Source of the DNA: Treponema peruense
GTDB taxonomy: Bacteria; Spirochaetota; Spirochaetia; Treponematales; Treponemataceae
Assembly: GCF_016117655.1 (NCBI RefSeq)
Contig: NZ_CP064936.1
Location: 1,488,001 to 1,552,000, forward strand
Length of the DNA stretch: 64,000 nt
Direction of reading: 5' to 3'
Positions 42,790-50,731 of the stretch are shown in pieces. Position 1 is the stretch's first letter, and every line of letters starts with the position of its first letter. The notes beneath the pieces are model-generated. The model saw nothing but the letters and a program-made list of their open reading frames with translations, searched no databases and was not told the origin of the DNA. The translations under genes were made by a program, and so were the position numbers.

Positions 42790-44067
42790 ACCGCCTCTTC
42801 TTCTCCAGACAGATTCCATTGCATAGCGCACCGCCGACATACAGTGGTCTGCCTGTCCTTCCGGGTATCCGCTCAATATTTCGCCAGACTTTCTGTCAAT
42901 TTCATATTCATACAAAGAAAACTCATCTGCACTATGCGGAGCCCTTGCAGGATCAATTACAATTTCATTAAGACTTTGAAGCCATTTGTAGCCCGGCTCT
43001 CTACTGTGCGGTCCTTTGATTGCAGCTTTGATATTCCAGCCGTAAAGAATAAAATCTCCGATACTCTTGTCTTCCGCACTGTCGACAACAATTCTGTCAT
43101 TCTTGTAATTCACTTTACAGTGCCCGTTTACATCAGTTCCGTACCAATTCAAAAGATGTTCTTCAAGCGCGTTGCTTGCCTGTTCGTTTCCGTGCTTCAA
43201 AAGTTCAAGTTCATCAAAAATGTAAAGCGTTTTCTTTGCAGGATTATAAGCCATCTGAACATAAGCAAACGGGTCAGGGTAATATCCCCAGTCAATGCCG
43301 TAAAAACAGTAATCAAAAGAATCAATCTCTTTCTGCGTAATTTCACGGAGTGTTACATTTTCAAAAACGTTGCGCCCTGTTCCTGTCGGCTCACCCAAAA
43401 AAATATTTCTGTACGCTCTTTCATTTCGTTCTTTAAGAGAAAGCGCTTCTTCAAAAAAAGCCTGCCCAAGCCATTCCTGTGGAACTCCGCGGTAGTCTGT
43501 CCTGTGAATAAGAGTGTTTTTCCGAGACGATTTGAACTCTTTATTGCACCAGTTTCTTGCAGAAGAAGGAGGATTAAAACTGTAGAAAATCCAAAACTTA
43601 TCCCCACCGCGCATTGTTGAAAGTTTAATAGTTTCCACATCTTCGGCAGAAAATTCTGTAAGTTCTTCAAACCACGTAATCGCAAAATAACCGCGCTTAA
43701 GTTTTATCGATTTGATTTTCTTCGGCTCATCAGCACCACGGAAAATTATTCTTTGCCCTGTCTTTGTGTAAATAATTCTAAGAGGTGACTTTGTAGCCTT
43801 AAAACGGTCAGTAAGTCCCAGCACATCGATAGCCCAAAGCAACTGTTCATACACAGAATCAGAAAGAGTGTCTGCAACCTTACGCAAAACAAGCGCGTTA
43901 AAGTCGGGATTGTTTACCATAAGCCAAATAATCGCAATCGACAAAAACGACGACTTACAAGAACCGCGTCCGCCTTTTTCGCAGTATTCTGTAAACTTGT
44001 GATTTACAATATCGCGAAAATCATTGTTGAACATTGTCGGAAAAATAGTGTTTGAATCAATCGTCAT
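42787..44067 (-). CDS. Terminase large subunit (PBSX type)
   Basis: 426 aa. The Walker A motif GGRGSCKS (about residue 33), the Walker B region YFAITWFEELTEF and C-terminal nuclease acidic residues (YGIDWGYYPDPFAY, RIVVDSAEDKSIGDFILYGW) are clear. It cuts and packages DNA with the portal. Its start overlaps the small subunit stop by one base. Confidence 0.92.
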   Translation of the reverse strand: MTIDSNTIFPTMFNNDFRDIVNHKFTEYCEKGGRGSCKSSFLSIAIIWLMVNNPDFNALVLRKVADTLSDSVYEQLLWAIDVLGLTDRFKATKSPLRIIYTKTGQRIIFRGADEPKKIKSIKLKRGYFAITWFEELTEFSAEDVETIKLSTMRGGDKFWIFYSFNPPSSARNWCNKEFKSSRKNTLIHRTDYRGVPQEWLGQAFFEEALSLKERNERAYRNIFLGEPTGTGRNVFENVTLREITQKEIDSFDYCFYGIDWGYYPDPFAYVQMAYNPAKKTLYIFDELELLKHGNEQASNALEEHLLNWYGTDVNGHCKVNYKNDRIVVDSAEDKSIGDFILYGWNIKAAIKGPHSREPGYKWLQSLNEIVIDPARAPHSADEFSLYEYEIDRKSGEILSGYPEGQADHCMSAVRYAMESVWRRRGG

Positions 44068-44498
44068 TATTCTTTCCCGTCAACAAGCCTTAAAACAAGT
44101 TTATCATCGCTTTCTTCCGTTTCTTCAAGCTTTGCGTTTTTACCCGTCATTCCGTTTATTTCAGCTGCAATCTTTACAGCCTGAACACGCGTTGTATTGT
44201 CCGGAACTTCTTTTTTTTCCGGTCTAATTACAAGTTTAGTCGCTTTCATCAAATGACCGAGTTCTGCAAGAGTAGTTTTCTTTCCAACGTTGAACAAATC
44301 ACACTGGCGCGAAAAGGGAAGTGAATCAAAAAGTTTTTCACCATTGCGGAAATAAAGATAAGCCTTTGTATTGGCAGTTGAATCTGCGCAGTTCGGGTGA
44401 GATTCTTTATATATTTCTACCTGGCTTTTTTCGTCGCCTGTTCCTTTTGCAAGAAACCAGCGTACATAATCTGCCAGAATATCCTCTTTTTTGCTCAT
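44067..44498 (-). CDS. Terminase small subunit
   Basis: 143 aa. An N-terminal helical DNA-binding part (DILADYVRWFLAKGTGDEKS) and SLPFSRQCDLFNVGKKTTLA are followed by an acidic tail (LEETEESDDKLVLRLVDG), as in PBSX-type small terminases. It directly precedes and overlaps the large subunit. Confidence 0.7.
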   Translation of the reverse strand: MSKKEDILADYVRWFLAKGTGDEKSQVEIYKESHPNCADSTANTKAYLYFRNGEKLFDSLPFSRQCDLFNVGKKTTLAELGHLMKATKLVIRPEKKEVPDNTTRVQAVKIAAEINGMTGKNAKLEETEESDDKLVLRLVDGKE

Positions 44499-44576
44499 TC
44501 TTTTCCGTATTTATTCCCGTAAATTCATTGAATTTTTCGTTTTTTTTGCGTATTTCTACAGTTTTTTCTGCTTATT

Positions 44577-44589
44577 TATAGTCATTTTT
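44577..44589 (-). promoter_or_regulatory. Late-gene motif, copy 6
   Basis: AAAAATGACTATA on the minus strand, 1 bp after the stop of the gene at 44591 and 79 bp before the terminase small subunit. It separates the early and packaging blocks. Confidence 0.65.
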
Positions 44590-44590
44590 G

Positions 44591-44902
44591 TCAGGTTTTC
44601 GCGTTTTTTGGTGTATTCGTTTTAAGCCATTTTTCTTCAAGTTTGCGTGTCTCAATACTTTTGTAATGACTTGAAAAATGATAACCGCCGCAGAAAATGC
44701 ATTTATAAATTGCTTTGGTTTTTTTATTCACATGACTTATGTAGGGCAAATCGCCGTTTGCTTTGCGCTGGTATTCAGAACCGATTGATTTTCTTCGTAT
44801 TTTGTTTTTTCTGTTTACATACCTGGAATATTTAACGCAGTCATTGTAAGAAGAAAATATTTTCTTTTTTGTTATTTCGCAGATTCCGACTTCACACTTC
44901 AT
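44591..44902 (-). CDS. Small zinc-finger-like phage protein
   Basis: 103 aa from ATG 44902. A TTG at 44926 is open but weaker. It begins KCEVGICEITKKKIFSSYND and has a C-terminal zinc-binding-like motif YKCIFCGGYHFSSHY. The middle is strongly basic (NRKNKIRRKSIGSEYQRK), so nucleic-acid binding is likely. Function not recognised. Confidence 0.6.
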   Translation of the reverse strand: MKCEVGICEITKKKIFSSYNDCVKYSRYVNRKNKIRRKSIGSEYQRKANGDLPYISHVNKKTKAIYKCIFCGGYHFSSHYKSIETRKLEEKWLKTNTPKNAKT

Positions 44903-45233
44903 GGATTTCAATTCCGTACTTTTCAAACATCCATTCGCGCTTTACCAGGTATTCTTTAGTGCGGAATCCTTTTACATCTTCCACGACTTGCCGTTTGTTA
45001 ATGCAGTCGTAATAGACAAAGTCGGCAACATATTTCTTGCCGGAAGTCATTCTCTTTTCGCCAGTCCTGCGATGAGCTTTTGACAAAACAAAAGGCACCT
45101 GCAACTGCAAGTCAGAAATCTTCCCAGCGCGTGCAAGTACCTTAAGTTCACAATATCGGCTTCCTTCCTTTTGGGAAGCAAACCGTATTCCGTCGATTGT
45201 TACAGGTTTTGCATGATATTTACTAAAGTTCAA
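44892..45233 (-). CDS. DUF1064 family protein (PD-(D/E)XK-like)
   Basis: 113 aa from TTG 45233, chosen because AGGAGG lies 6 nt upstream. FASQKEGSRYCELKVLARAG, then KYVADFVYYDCINKRQVVED and VKGFRTKEYLVKREWMFEK are the conserved DUF1064 blocks. The E...DF..Y....EDVKG pattern is a PD-(D/E)XK-type nuclease core. Phage members may resolve DNA branches. Confidence 0.85.
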   Translation of the reverse strand: MNFSKYHAKPVTIDGIRFASQKEGSRYCELKVLARAGKISDLQLQVPFVLSKAHRRTGEKRMTSGKKYVADFVYYDCINKRQVVEDVKGFRTKEYLVKREWMFEKYGIEIHEV

Positions 45234-45250
45234 AAGTTTCCTCCTGAACT

Positions 45251-45263
45251 TATAGTCATTTTT
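45251..45263 (-). promoter_or_regulatory. Late-gene motif, copy 7
   Basis: AAAAATGACTATA on the minus strand, before the DUF1064 gene. The upstream gene's TGA stop is inside the motif. Confidence 0.65.
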
Positions 45264-45549
45264 CTTTTAACTCCCATTCCGAATATTCTGAATCACATTT
45301 ATCATAATGACCTTCTTCCCTACTAGCATATTTACAGTTGGTACAGTTCTTCATTTTTGCATTCACGCCATCTACAGCACGGCAGTGAAGTTTTAATTCT
45401 TCAATCTGTTGTGCAAGCTCTGCATTTTCTTTTTCTGCCTCTTCAAGTCTTTTGCAAATAATTTCAAACCCCAGTTGAGTATAAGCCTTTTTTAACTCCA
45501 ACGAGATTTTATTTTTCAAATATTCCAGTTCTTTATCAGTCATTTTCAC
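45256..45549 (-). CDS. Coiled-coil protein with cysteine cluster
   Basis: 97 aa. Residues 5-55 form a coiled coil (ISLELKKAYTQLGFEIICKR, then AEKENAELAQQIEELKLHCR). The end has a CTNCKYASREEGHYDKCDS cluster that may bind zinc. Similar small proteins are common in Treponema phages. Role unknown. Confidence 0.6.
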   Translation of the reverse strand: MKMTDKELEYLKNKISLELKKAYTQLGFEIICKRLEEAEKENAELAQQIEELKLHCRAVDGVNAKMKNCTNCKYASREEGHYDKCDSEYSEWELKEK

Positions 45550-45570
45550 AATCCTTACAATTTTGCGTGT

Positions 45571-46374
45571 CTAAATCCAGATCCTAAAATCTTTTTTGAG
45601 TTTTGATCTTCCTGTTCCGTTAACAATCTTTTTATTATACCGCCGTATAATATGCGGGCTTGCCCGGAATAACGCCCCGGGAGCTGACAGCTCCGCGGCC
45701 AGTGTTTCCGCTTCCTGTTGTGAAAATCCGCAACGAAATACCCACCAATGACCGTCCCTGAACTCATCGACTTTGTAAAACTCCATGCGTGGGCGTACTT
45801 TTATTTCTTTTTTTTCACTGCTGCTATTTCCCTGATGTTCTTTTTCGCTACTGGCTACAAGCTTATTTTTTAACCAATCTTTCAACTTTGCGAAGTCTGA
45901 ATTATTGATCCAGCCGCGCCGGTTTTTTCTGAATGTTTTAATTTTCAATTTATCTGCATAGTTGTAAAATGTTGAACATGGCAAACCTAAACGCTCTATA
46001 GCTGTAGAAACCGGCAGCGCGTCAAAATCTCCGGCGGCATCAGCCTGCATTTTTTCAAAATCGGAGCGCTTTATATATTTCACGCGTCCGAACAATTCGC
46101 ATTTTATTCCGGCTCTATTAATTCTCTGATAGAGCGCGCCTCTGTCTATTCCCAATTGGGCCGCAGCATCGTTTATGCCGATACTATCCGGGCTCCGCTT
46201 ATATATCGCCTTCAACTTTTCAAAATCTTCAAGCGATATACTACTGTAAGCTTTGCCCATGATTTTCTTTTGAGCAACCATTTTAAACCCGCGATTTTTG
46301 CAATAATAATATAAATTATTTTTTGGCACTCCCAGCTCGTTCGCCGCTTCCTGCAATAAAATATATTTATTCAT
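45571..46374 (-). CDS. Multi-HTH DNA-binding phage protein
   Basis: 267 aa. Three successive MerR/excisionase-like helix-turn-helix units: LQEAANELGVPKNNLYYYCK (about 7-26), INDAAAQLGIDRGALYQRIN (about 67-86) and VSTAIERLGLPCSTFYNYAD (about 121-140). Each is followed by a short strand ending at FEK or FAK. The last 70 residues form another domain (WWVFRCGFSQQEAETLAAEL). It is a good candidate for the regulator that reads the repeated motif, but there is no direct link. Confidence 0.6.
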   Translation of the reverse strand: MNKYILLQEAANELGVPKNNLYYYCKNRGFKMVAQKKIMGKAYSSISLEDFEKLKAIYKRSPDSIGINDAAAQLGIDRGALYQRINRAGIKCELFGRVKYIKRSDFEKMQADAAGDFDALPVSTAIERLGLPCSTFYNYADKLKIKTFRKNRRGWINNSDFAKLKDWLKNKLVASSEKEHQGNSSSEKKEIKVRPRMEFYKVDEFRDGHWWVFRCGFSQQEAETLAAELSAPGALFRASPHIIRRYNKKIVNGTGRSKLKKDFRIWI

Positions 46375-46885
46375 GACGCCCCTCTTTTTTATATTCCTCG
46401 AAATTCCTTTTCACTTTTCTTTTTTCGTCCTCGGAAAGCAAGAAAAAATTTATGTTGTTTTTTATACAGTAATCCTCCAGCTTTTGGGCTTTTGTCTTGC
46501 TGTACATCGTTTTTTTTACCTGAAGATACAGATACGCTATAAAACTGGTTCTTATCTTCAGCCTGTTTTTTAATATCTGCTCAATCACAAGACTTGCGCT
46601 GTCTACAGCCAGCTCTTCCTTATGATCAATACAAAAAATCAGCTTCTTTTCCTTCGCCTCCTTGCTTATGATTTTTCTTGCAATCTCCAACAGAAGCAGG
46701 AATATCTTGTCAATCTTTTCCGGCATTCCGTGGTAGTATTCATACTGCAAATTCATAAGCCTCTGGTTGTCATTTTCCGGGGCGGCAAAAAAGAGCAAGT
46801 CATCAATCTCTTTTTTCTCCTCCTGCTCATAAAAATCAAAGTCAAGAAAATACTGAAAACCGCATTCTGTTTTCTCTCCTCTCAT
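46367..46885 (-). CDS. Unknown 172-aa helical phage protein
   Basis: The ATG at 46885 follows the upstream stop closely. A longer open frame to 47023 merely overlaps the previous gene in another phase. The protein is lysine/glutamate-rich and helical (EKIDKIFLLLLEIARKIISK, then RTSFIAYLYLQVKKTMYSKT). No family recognised. The overlap with the multi-HTH gene (8 bp) suggests co-expression. Confidence 0.55.
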   Translation of the reverse strand: MRGEKTECGFQYFLDFDFYEQEEKKEIDDLLFFAAPENDNQRLMNLQYEYYHGMPEKIDKIFLLLLEIARKIISKEAKEKKLIFCIDHKEELAVDSASLVIEQILKNRLKIRTSFIAYLYLQVKKTMYSKTKAQKLEDYCIKNNINFFLLSEDEKRKVKRNFEEYKKEGRHE

Positions 46886-46887
46886 CT

Positions 46888-47325
46888 TTAATTTCCTGTA
46901 AGTTTTGCAGCCTCTTCCCTGAACACCTTGCAGCACATCCTGCACTTGCAGTATTCCCAGTCCTCCTTGGCGCAAGTGTAGAAAGGGTTTCCGAACATCC
47001 GGCAGTATGATTTTTCCTGGCACTCAAAGCATCTTCCGCCACCGCGATAGAATTTGTCCGACAGGTCTTTCGGAATCGGATAGTCTACGTTAAGCCGTAT
47101 AAAATTGCCTGGTAATTCATACCCGCATTTGAAGACAAGGCTTTTGGAAAAACGGCTTTTGAGCAGGTTTCCTGTTTTCTCGGCATCGTCAGCTTTCGCT
47201 CTTCTCCAGCAGGTGTAGCAGACTGTCTGGCTTACCGGGTAACTTGTGCCGCAAACCTTGCATTGCTGCCATGCCATTAGTTTGACTTCTTCCTGTCCGT
47301 TTTCAGTTGCTCTTCTGTCCGCCAT
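46888..47325 (-). CDS. Cysteine-rich (zinc ribbon) phage protein
   Basis: 145 aa from ATG 47325 after GAGGAAG. A second start at 47277 is possible. The N-terminal CKVCGTSYPVSQTVCYTCW pattern gives two CxxC pairs, and the C-terminus has CFECQEKSYCRMFG and CKCRMCCKVF. These imply at least two zinc sites. It lies after the replication protein gene and may assist replication. No family recognised. Confidence 0.6.
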   Translation of the reverse strand: MADRRATENGQEEVKLMAWQQCKVCGTSYPVSQTVCYTCWRRAKADDAEKTGNLLKSRFSKSLVFKCGYELPGNFIRLNVDYPIPKDLSDKFYRGGGRCFECQEKSYCRMFGNPFYTCAKEDWEYCKCRMCCKVFREEAAKLTGN

Positions 47326-48394
47326 AGCTTCCTCTCATTTCGTTTTCAAAGTCTGACTTCAGCTTCTGTCCGTAGCCTGAAAGGCACTTCTCGTACTGGA
47401 ATCCAAAATAACTTGCGCCAGTCGGCATTCCTCTCTCGACCCATTCGTTGTGGTAATGCTCAAAGATTTTTGGAATAAAGCGCGGATCGTCTTTCATTTC
47501 ATCAAGAAGCTGTGTCTCTATCTGCTCCGGCGTTTTCCGTGTTTCTTCCTGGTTGTTGGTTCGGACTCCAAACCTGTTTTTGTCAAAATTGGCAGGGAGA
47601 AGGTCATAGAACCACTGTTTTTGCACAAGCTGGTAGAAGCCAATCTTCTGCCTGAATCCGCAGTACGTGCCGGGGTTTGAGTAGATGTCCGTGAAATTCC
47701 TGCAAGCCTGGATTATGTCGTCGCTGTGCACGTTCTGGAGCTCTTCCTTCCTGTGGATTACAGAAAGTGCGTTCTTGAAATCAGTTTGCAGAAATGAGAT
47801 TTCGTTTTCTCTTGCGCACGGAAGCCTGGCTTTTTTGAAAATCTCAAATATTTTTTTTGAATATTCAGTTTGAGAAGGAGAGAGAGAGCCAAAAACAACT
47901 TCGCTTGCATTAAGATTATGATTCTCTCTCTCATTCCCATTACCATTTAGATTATCATTATGATTAAGATTATGATTATTAAGGGTTGTTTGGTTGTTTT
48001 CGGGTTGTTTTGGTTGTTTTTCTTCAAAACAGGTTGTTTCGGTTGTTTTTAGGTTGTTTTCAACTTTTTCTAGTTGTTTTGGTTGTTTTTCATAATTTGA
48101 GTTGTTTTTAGAAAAATCAGTTGCTTCGTTGTTTTCTTCATTATTGAGATTCTTTCTTTGTGCGTTCTGGTTTCCGCTGGGTGCGCCTCCTTTTGATGAT
48201 TTTGAGTTGTCGATAAGGTCTTTCATAGGGAGCCATATAATCATCTCTATCTCATTAAGGTTTTCCGGCTCAATTCCGAACATTCCATAGTTTGTGACCG
48301 CCTCGTAGAATTTCAGTTTCATTTCCGGGGTCGGCATTAAGTCAATCTGTTTTTTTGTTGTCTCTGAAAAAACAAAACTTTTAAATTTATTCAT
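47303..48394 (-). CDS. DUF6291/DnaD-like phage replication protein
   Basis: 363 aa. The N-terminal domain (FVFSETTKKQIDLMPTPEMK, then EIEMIIWLPMKDLIDNSKSS) is the DUF6291 type seen before phage replication domains. A low-complexity Asn/Lys/Gln linker covers ~85-165 and is rich in repeated KQPKQ and NNLK. The C-terminal ~180 residues are helical (DDIIQACRNFTDIYSNPGTY) as in replication initiators. It likely loads helicase at the origin. The repeat-rich linker makes length variation likely. Confidence 0.6.
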   Translation of the reverse strand: MNKFKSFVFSETTKKQIDLMPTPEMKLKFYEAVTNYGMFGIEPENLNEIEMIIWLPMKDLIDNSKSSKGGAPSGNQNAQRKNLNNEENNEATDFSKNNSNYEKQPKQLEKVENNLKTTETTCFEEKQPKQPENNQTTLNNHNLNHNDNLNGNGNERENHNLNASEVVFGSLSPSQTEYSKKIFEIFKKARLPCARENEISFLQTDFKNALSVIHRKEELQNVHSDDIIQACRNFTDIYSNPGTYCGFRQKIGFYQLVQKQWFYDLLPANFDKNRFGVRTNNQEETRKTPEQIETQLLDEMKDDPRFIPKIFEHYHNEWVERGMPTGASYFGFQYEKCLSGYGQKLKSDFENEMRGSYGGQKSN

Positions 48395-48404
48395 TTATTT
48401 CCCC

Positions 48405-48692
48405 TTAAAATTTTTTTATTTCTTTTTCCACAATTTCCTTTACAAGACGCAGGCATTTGCCTGGATTATTCCCGATGTTGCACAGTTGATTACATCCAAG
48501 ACTGCATACAATCGCTATGTTCATCGGGTGGTCGATAATCCACGCTCCCCATTTCGTCCTGTTCGGCTTTGTGTTGGCTATCCTGTGCGCTCCCTGCCAG
48601 CCGTTCTGTGAAAGCTGCTTTCCGCATACTTCGCACCTTCCGTCACAACTTGCAAGTGCTATAAGCCTCTGTTGCTTTTCATTTTCGTTCAC
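48405..48692 (-). CDS. HNH-like zinc protein
   Basis: 95 aa from GTG 48692 (AAGGAG 7 nt upstream). CDGRCEVCGKQLSQNGWQGAH, IDHPMNIAIVCSLGCNQLCN show the paired CxxC and CxxxC and the central His of HNH-type domains. It may be a small nuclease or a zinc-binding recombination factor. Confidence 0.65.
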   Translation of the reverse strand: MNENEKQQRLIALASCDGRCEVCGKQLSQNGWQGAHRIANTKPNRTKWGAWIIDHPMNIAIVCSLGCNQLCNIGNNPGKCLRLVKEIVEKEIKKF

Positions 48693-48696
48693 CCGA

Positions 48697-49125
48697 TTAC
48701 TCCTTCAGTACAATCTGCCAGTCCGCTGCCAGAAGGTGCGCCGCTTCTATCAGCTTTGCGCATTCCTCCGTGTTGCATTCGTGCTCGCTTTTCGGCAGAA
48801 GGTAGCCGTTGATTATCGTGTAAGGGTACTCAAGGGCTTCAACCGCCTTCATCTTTACGCAATACTTTATTTCTTCGTAGCTGTGTTGCGTTATGTTGCA
48901 CAGTTGCACTATGTGTCCGTTCAGGTGGTGGTTCTGGCTTTTTGCTCCTGTTGTTCTGGGTTTGTATGGCGGTTTTATCGTAACCTGCACAAAGTCGTTG
49001 TATTTCTCACGGCAGGAAATAAGAATCTTTTTCAGAGCCTCCCGGATTCCCTCGTCTTCTGGAATCTCAAGGCACAGAAATCCTTTTCTGAAAACTCTTT
49101 TCATTGTGATTCTTATTTCCGCCAT
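48697..49125 (-). CDS. Unknown phage recombination-region protein
   Basis: 142 aa. It opens AEIRITMKRVFRKGFLCLEI and has RTTGAKSQNHHLNGHIVQLC followed by LIEAAHLLAADWQIVLKE. The location beside the annealing protein and a weak NinB-like feel suggest a recombination helper, but I do not recognise a family. Its start overlaps the annealing protein gene by 59 bp in another frame. Confidence 0.5.
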   Translation of the reverse strand: MAEIRITMKRVFRKGFLCLEIPEDEGIREALKKILISCREKYNDFVQVTIKPPYKPRTTGAKSQNHHLNGHIVQLCNITQHSYEEIKYCVKMKAVEALEYPYTIINGYLLPKSEHECNTEECAKLIEAAHLLAADWQIVLKE

Positions 49126-49903
49126 GATTCTTTATCTCCTGGAACGGAAGGTCTTCCGGAAATTCTTCAGCCGGAGTGTTCTGTTGCGTCCGTTCGGTGT
49201 AAAGCTCCGAGAGATAATCAATGACCTGCCTTGCAGTCCGGATCTGTCTCCATGTTCCGACCTTCGCGCATTCCTCCTTGGAGAATACAAGCGAGCCGTC
49301 GGAGAATTGCTTTCCGAGAAGGTCGTTGATAATCTCCCTTTCTTCCTGCGTGTCAGGGCCGCCTTTCATCTGTGGAGTTGCCTGTGTTGCCTGTCTTTGC
49401 AGTTGCGGCTGACTTGAACGGTTCGGGCTGGTGTTGTTGCTTGGCTGCTGCTCCTGCGGTGTGTCCTTGTACTTCAAGCCGTCCCAGCGTCCGGCGTATA
49501 TGTCGGCCGCAACGCCCAGCATTTTAAGGCTTGTACTGAACGCGTCTGTAACCGCCATTTTGTATCCTTCATCGTTGGATTGCAGTCCCGCGTTGAATGC
49601 GTTCACCAGCTTGCTTCCGCCGATTCCGACTATAGCGTCTGACCATTCCTTTGTGTCCGCATTTCTGATGAACACCGCCACCTGCGCAAATGCCAGGACT
49701 TCATCTTTCGCTCCTTTTTCTGTCCACAGTTTCTGGATTTCATATTTCCAGCCGATTCCTACAAGTCCGAATTTCTCGGTCATGGCCTCATACCGCCACT
49801 GCGGATTTATATCCGTTTTTCCTTTTAAGTTTCCGGCTGTAATCTGCCTTAAGGCTGTTGCCGGCGGCTGACTCAATGATCTGTATATTTCTATTGCGTT
49901 CAT
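49067..49903 (-). CDS. Rad52-like single-strand annealing protein
   Basis: 278 aa. WRYEAMTEKFGLVGIGWKYE, VAVFIRNADTKEWSDAIVGI and GYKMAVTDAFSTSLKMLGVA are typical of phage Rad52/Sak-type recombinases. The C-terminal ~110 residues are a Gln/Ser/Thr-rich tail. With the SSB upstream it forms a phage recombination pair. Its start overlaps the 50-aa gene stop (ATGA). Confidence 0.65.
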   Translation of the reverse strand: MNAIEIYRSLSQPPATALRQITAGNLKGKTDINPQWRYEAMTEKFGLVGIGWKYEIQKLWTEKGAKDEVLAFAQVAVFIRNADTKEWSDAIVGIGGSKLVNAFNAGLQSNDEGYKMAVTDAFSTSLKMLGVAADIYAGRWDGLKYKDTPQEQQPSNNTSPNRSSQPQLQRQATQATPQMKGGPDTQEEREIINDLLGKQFSDGSLVFSKEECAKVGTWRQIRTARQVIDYLSELYTERTQQNTPAEEFPEDLPFQEIKNHGGNKNHNEKSFQKRISVP

Positions 49904-50052
49904 TTTATCTCCTCAATCTCAAGGATTCTGTATTCGCACTCATCTAAGCCGTAGATTTTCTTGCATTCCGCTACGCTTCTTACGGTACATTCCTGTTGGC
50001 TCCATTCTCCGTGAGTCCATTTATCGCGGTATTCAAAAACAATTCTTACCAT
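49900..50052 (-). CDS. 50-aa phage protein
   Basis: The ATG at 50052 follows GGAGAAACAGCA. The peptide begins MVRIVFEYRDKWTHGEWSQQ and ends in LEIEEIK, charged and small. It overlaps the annealing protein start. Function unknown. Confidence 0.65.
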   Translation of the reverse strand: MVRIVFEYRDKWTHGEWSQQECTVRSVAECKKIYGLDECEYRILEIEEIK

Positions 50053-50064
50053 TGCTGTTTCTCC

Positions 50065-50442
50065 TTAATTTCCGTAGTATCCGTAGTCGTTGTTCTGATG
50101 CTGGCTGTCGTTGCCGGAGTTTCCGCCAAGAAGCTGGACGTTTTCCGCGCCGACTGTCACACGGCTGAAATTCTGACCGTCTTTCTGCCACCGCTCCTGC
50201 TTTAAAAAGCCCTCGACCGCTATCTGCTTTCCTTTGGTCAGGTAGGGCCGGAGGCTTTCCGCCATTTTTCCATAGATTTTCACATCAAAAAAACTTGCCT
50301 CATCGACCCACTGGCCGTCCTGTTTCCGGCTTCTGTTCACGGCGATTGACATGTTGCCGATGGGCGCGCCGCTGTTCGTATATTTTATGTCGATGTCTTT
50401 AGTCAGTCGTCCTACAAGGACTGTCTTATTTATATCTGTCAT
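50065..50442 (-). CDS. ssb: Single-stranded DNA-binding protein
   Basis: 125 aa from ATG 50442 (GGAGC upstream), chosen over a longer frame to 50475. The OB-fold is clear from NKTVLVGRLTKDIDIKYTNS, ASFFDVKIYGKMAESLRPYL and KQIAVEGFLKQERWQKDGQN. The tail is short and ends DYGYYGN without the acidic DDDIPF-type tip that recruits host proteins, as in many phage SSBs. Confidence 0.9.
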   Translation of the reverse strand: MTDINKTVLVGRLTKDIDIKYTNSGAPIGNMSIAVNRSRKQDGQWVDEASFFDVKIYGKMAESLRPYLTKGKQIAVEGFLKQERWQKDGQNFSRVTVGAENVQLLGGNSGNDSQHQNNDYGYYGN

Positions 50443-50523
50443 ATAAGCTCCTTCTGTCGGGCAAAAGCGCCACACAAAGTTTTAAAGCCTTGTGTGTCCT
50501 TAGGTTTTACCCTGACTGTCTTT

Positions 50524-50731
50524 CTATTTTGTGTACACTCCAGAACCCTTGTCCTGAAGCTCCGAGTAGGTTATACCGTGGTCGGACATATAGTTACGCA
50601 GGTCAAGAAACTGGCTGCGTGTAAGGGTGAAAACGAGGGCGTATTCCTCCAGTGCCTCCGTTTTCTCCGGCTTTATCTCAAGTCCGAGCGCGGCGCTTGC
50701 AAGGTCGGAGGATTCATTCTCGCTTTCCGCC
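50524..50731 (-). pseudogene. Out-of-frame C-terminal part of the DUF1351 gene
   Basis: A +1 frame reads ESENESSDLASAALGLEIKP, then FTLTRSQFLDLRNYMSDHG to TAG at 50524. It resembles the usual DUF1351 C-terminus (a FTVTGT...LKEFL-type end) and is joined to the upstream gene if one A of the six-A run at 50732-50737 is removed. It is either a real frameshift, a sequencing error or a recoded product. Confidence 0.5.
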
